DNA of 64,000 nucleotides, taken from contig NC_020911.1 in NCBI RefSeq assembly GCF_000155675.2, positions 3,338,501 to 3,402,500 on the forward strand. The letters run 5' to 3'. Position 1 is the stretch's first letter. Each line of letters opens with the position of its first letter. The stretch is from Octadecabacter antarcticus 307 (GTDB lineage Bacteria; Pseudomonadota; Alphaproteobacteria; Rhodobacterales; Rhodobacteraceae). A program made the translations under genes and the position numbers. The notes beneath the pieces were generated by a model. The model saw only the letters and a list, made by a program, of their open reading frames with translations, was not told the origin of the DNA and did no database searches. Of this stretch, positions 61,158-64,000 are shown piece by piece.

Positions 61158-64000
61158 ATGCCAATGGAAAAGAAATTCGACGCGAGTGAGGCCGAGGCCC
61201 GCATCACCGACCGCTGGTTGTCCGAAGACGCCTTCAAAGCAGGCGCAAATGCGTCGCGCCCCGACACCTACTGCGTCATGATCCCGCCGCCCAACGTCAC
61301 CGGCGTTTTGCACATGGGCCATGCGTTCAACAACACCTTGCAGGACATTCTGGTGCGCTGGCATCGGATGCGCGGGTTCGACACGCTTTGGCAGCCGGGA
61401 ACCGACCATGCGGGCATCGCCACGCAAATGGTGGTGGAACGGCAACTGGCCGAAACGGGGCAGCCCAAACGCATCGAAATGGGGCGCGAAAAGTTCCTCG
61501 AAAAGGTCTGGGACTGGAAGGCCGAATCCGGTGGCCAGATCATCAATCAGCTCAAACGCCTTGGTGCGTCGTGTGACTGGGACCGCGAGGCATTCACCAT
61601 GTCCGGCGCCCCCGGTGCGCCCGCATCAGCGCAAGGGAATTTCCACGACGCCGTCATCAAAGTCTTTGTTGAAATGTACAACAAAGGCCTGATCTATCGC
61701 GGCAAACGTCTGGTCAATTGGGACCCGCACTTTGAAACCGCGATTTCCGATCTTGAGGTCGAAAATATCGAAGTCGACGGCCATATGTGGCATTTCAAAT
61801 ACCCGCTCGCGGACGGCGTAACCTATGACTACATCGAAAAAGACGCGGACGGAAACGTAACACTTAGCGAAAAGCGAAACTATATCTCAATCGCCACAAC
61901 ACGGCCCGAAACCATGCTTGGGGACGGCGCTGTGGCCGTCAATCCAAAGGATGAACGGTACGCGCCACTGATCGGAAAACTATGTGAAATTCCGGTTGGT
62001 CCAAAAGAATCCCGTCGCCTAATCCCGATCATCCTTGACGACTACCCGGATATGGATTTCGGCTCAGGTGCGGTGAAAATCACCGGCGCGCATGACTTCA
62101 ACGACTACATGGTCGCCAAACGAAACGGCATCCCGATGTACGCGCTGATGGACACACGCGGTGCGATGCGCAGCGATGGCAAACCCTACGCAGACGAAGC
62201 CGCAGTCGCGCAATCCATCGCCAGTGGTGACACCGAATTTGACGAAGCGATGATCGCCGCGATGAACCTTGTGCCAGACGCCTATCGTGGCATGGATCGT
62301 TTTGCAGCCCGCGATGCAGTTGTGGCCGATATCACCGCCGACGGCCTCGCCGTGATGCACGACGTCACCCGCAAGATTAAGGATGATGAGGGCGTTGAGA
62401 GCGAGATTACCGAAACCGTGCCCTACGTCGAAGCCAAGAAAATCATGCAGCCGTTTGGCGACCGATCAGGCGTCGTCATCGAACCTGCGCTGACTGATCA
62501 ATGGTTCGTGGAAACCGACAAAATTGTCGGCCCAGCGCTGGACGCGGTGCGCGACGGCACGGTCACAATCATGCCGGACTCGGGCAAGAAAACCTACTTC
62601 CATTGGCTGGAAAACATCGAACCATGGTGCATCTCACGCCAGTTGTGGTGGGGACACCAGATTCCGGTTTGGACAGCAATGGTCCCCACGCTTGAAGGTC
62701 AAGTAGGGACATGGAGAGTTGGTGTCGGCGACGGTATTTCGCGAGAGAAAGCCAAGAAATTCCTTGATGAAAACAAGTATGACGAGGAAGCAATGGGCGG
62801 CAAGCTCACACCCGGCGGAATGCTAACAATGGATTTCTGTGCAGCCAGTTTAGAGGAGGCTCAAGCACAGATTTCCAAGGTTTGGCAGGAACGGATGAAC
62901 TTTGTCCCAAAGAATTTCGTAGAACTGGATGGCGATCCCGGCGATTGGCTTCAAAACCAAGCTTGGGTGCTGCGAGACGATAGCGAGTACGACTCACTAC
63001 CAATGTGGCGCGATCCAGACGTCCTCGACACATGGTTCTCCTCCGGCCTTTGGCCCATCGGCACACTCGGCTGGCCCGAAGACACCGACGCGCTGAAAAA
63101 ATACTTCCCCACCTCTGATCTGATCACCGGACAGGACATCCTGTTTTTCTGGGTCGCCCGCATGATGATGATGCAGCTGGCCGTCGTGAACCAAGTGCCG
63201 TTCAAAACCATCTACCTCCACGGCCTCGTGCGCGATGCCAAGGGTAAGAAGATGTCGAAATCCACCGGCAACGTCATCGACCCGCTTGATATCATCGACG
63301 AATACGGCGCCGACGCGCTGCGGTTCACCAATGCCGCGATGGCGTCCCTTGGTGGGGCGCTGAAACTCGACATGCAGCGCATCGCGGGCTACCGCAATTT
63401 TGGCACCAAACTGTGGAACGCCTGTCGGTTCGCAGAAATGAACGGTGCCTTCGGTATGTACAGCCAGTGCACAGCCTGTGTACACGATGTGCCACCCACC
63501 CAATCGGTCAATAAATGGATCATCGGTGAGACCGCAAAGGTGCTGGTTGTGGTGAATGACGCCTTAAATACCTACCGCTTTAACGACGCCGCGGACGCGC
63601 TTTATAAATTCGTCTGGGGCAAGGTGTGCGATTGGTATGTTGAACTGTCAAAGCCGCTGTTGATGGATGGTACGGACGCAGAAAAGCAGGAAACTCAACA
63701 GGTTATGAACTGGGTTCTGTCGCAATGCGTCACGCTTTTGCATCCGATTATGCCGTTCATCACCGAAGAATTATGGGCATTGATGGGCAACGACACCTTA
63801 CTGACGCATCAAGACTGGCCCGAAATTTCCGCAGGCCTGGTGGACGATCAGGCGGACGCTGAAATGTCGTGGGTTATCCAAATCATCGAAAACATTAGAT
63901 CAACCCGCGCACAGATGAACGTGCCGGCGGGTCTTTATGTGCCACTGATCCAGACCGAAGCGGATGCAGACGCGCGTACAGCTTGGGCCAACAATGAAGC
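61158..64000 (+). CDS. valS: Valyl-tRNA synthetase (3' end outside window)
   Basis: The frame is open from ATG 61158 to the end of the window, about 947 codons. The product starts [63 protein letters not shown] (HMGH = HIGH motif). It continues through the editing domain ([36 protein letters not shown]), [46 protein letters not shown], and [14 protein letters not shown] (KMSKS). The anticodon-binding domain begins near 63300. Between QIPVW and [12 protein letters not shown] lies an extra stretch of about 105 codons (62675-62995). It is read without stops and is richer in A/T than its surroundings; this spot varies among alphaproteobacterial ValS proteins. Confidence 0.95.
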   Translation, partial: MPMEKKFDASEAEARITDRWLSEDAFKAGANASRPDTYCVMIPPPNVTGVLHMGHAFNNTLQDILVRWHRMRGFDTLWQPGTDHAGIATQMVVERQLAETGQPKRIEMGREKFLEKVWDWKAESGGQIINQLKRLGASCDWDREAFTMSGAPGAPASAQGNFHDAVIKVFVEMYNKGLIYRGKRLVNWDPHFETAISDLEVENIEVDGHMWHFKYPLADGVTYDYIEKDADGNVTLSEKRNYISIATTRPETMLGDGAVAVNPKDERYAPLIGKLCEIPVGPKESRRLIPIILDDYPDMDFGSGAVKITGAHDFNDYMVAKRNGIPMYALMDTRGAMRSDGKPYADEAAVAQSIASGDTEFDEAMIAAMNLVPDAYRGMDRFAARDAVVADITADGLAVMHDVTRKIKDDEGVESEITETVPYVEAKKIMQPFGDRSGVVIEPALTDQWFVETDKIVGPALDAVRDGTVTIMPDSGKKTYFHWLENIEPWCISRQLWWGHQIPVWTAMVPTLEGQVGTWRVGVGDGISREKAKKFLDENKYDEEAMGGKLTPGGMLTMDFCAASLEEAQAQISKVWQERMNFVPKNFVELDGDPGDWLQNQAWVLRDDSEYDSLPMWRDPDVLDTWFSSGLWPIGTLGWPEDTDALKKYFPTSDLITGQDILFFWVARMMMMQLAVVNQVPFKTIYLHGLVRDAKGKKMSKSTGNVIDPLDIIDEYGADALRFTNAAMASLGGALKLDMQRIAGYRNFGTKLWNACRFAEMNGAFGMYSQCTACVHDVPPTQSVNKWIIGETAKVLVVVNDALNTYRFNDAADALYKFVWGKVCDWYVELSKPLLMDGTDAEKQETQQVMNWVLSQCVTLLHPIMPFITEELWALMGNDTLLTHQDWPEISAGLVDDQADAEMSWVIQIIENIRSTRAQMNVPAGLYVPLIQTEADADARTAWANNE

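Overview
The window looks like a chromosome segment of a marine Rhodobacteraceae (Roseobacter-group) alphaproteobacterium. This is inferred from gene content: putA lacking a DNA-binding domain beside an Lrp-type regulator, a metR/metF pair, metG, valS, a DUF6481 protein, and form-II CoxL-like and GFA genes. The density of broken insertion sequences recalls cold-adapted Octadecabacter, but the genus cannot be fixed from sequence alone.

Layout: (1) 1-3.3 kb, a pile-up of IS110, IS3 and IS6 fragments. (2) 3.3-17.8 kb, a catabolic cluster. A leftward operon encodes an acyl-CoA synthetase, a complete Liv-type ABC importer (LivG, H, M, K, F), a PaaK-like CoA ligase, thiolase, SDR, acyl-CoA dehydrogenase and an IS-truncated enoyl-CoA-hydratase-type gene. 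A hybrid histidine kinase and an OmpR-type response regulator diverge from it. Together they look like uptake, CoA activation and beta-oxidation of a carboxylate under two-component control. (3) 17.9-27.8 kb, a decayed island of IS30, IS3, IS5, IS481 and IS110 remnants, two broken tyrosine integrases and truncated genes. (4) 28-33.6 kb, host genes (aldo/keto reductase, MFS transporter, metG, a broken lytic transglycosylase). (5) 33.6-40.1 kb, IS5 copies, a phage terminase small-subunit pseudogene, an 11-copy heptamer tandem repeat, an IS66 remnant, an XRE regulator, tRNA-Leu(TAA) with a second half-tRNA, and a riddled IS256. (6) 40.1-51.4 kb, intact host genes (TPR protein, putR/putA, rhomboid protease, two GFA proteins, VOC protein, inositol monophosphatase, GGDEF-EAL protein, metR/metF). 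(7) 51.5-57.6 kb, a second IS pile-up, including an IS3 nested in an IS5 with a 4-bp target duplication. (8) 57.6-64 kb, a DUF2235 hydrolase, a CoxL-like molybdoenzyme subunit and valS, which runs off the window.

The most striking signal is a family of about 40 very short (about 37-42 bp) palindromic inserts. Each has a 5' C-run plus TCTC, a hairpin whose stem sequence varies widely but stays self-complementary, and a 3' CTGCCGGGCA(G/A)(T/C)G. I found them only inside or at the edges of broken IS elements (IS3, IS5, IS110, IS256, IS481), and none in the roughly 40 kb of ordinary genes. Three IS5 copies in the window act as filled and empty site controls and show precise insertion of 37-42 bp with no target duplication. 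The same stem types recur in unrelated IS families. In one pair of IS110 copies two elements have recombined and deleted the DNA between them. I regard this as a candidate undescribed mini-mobile or palindromic element system that parasitises insertion sequences.
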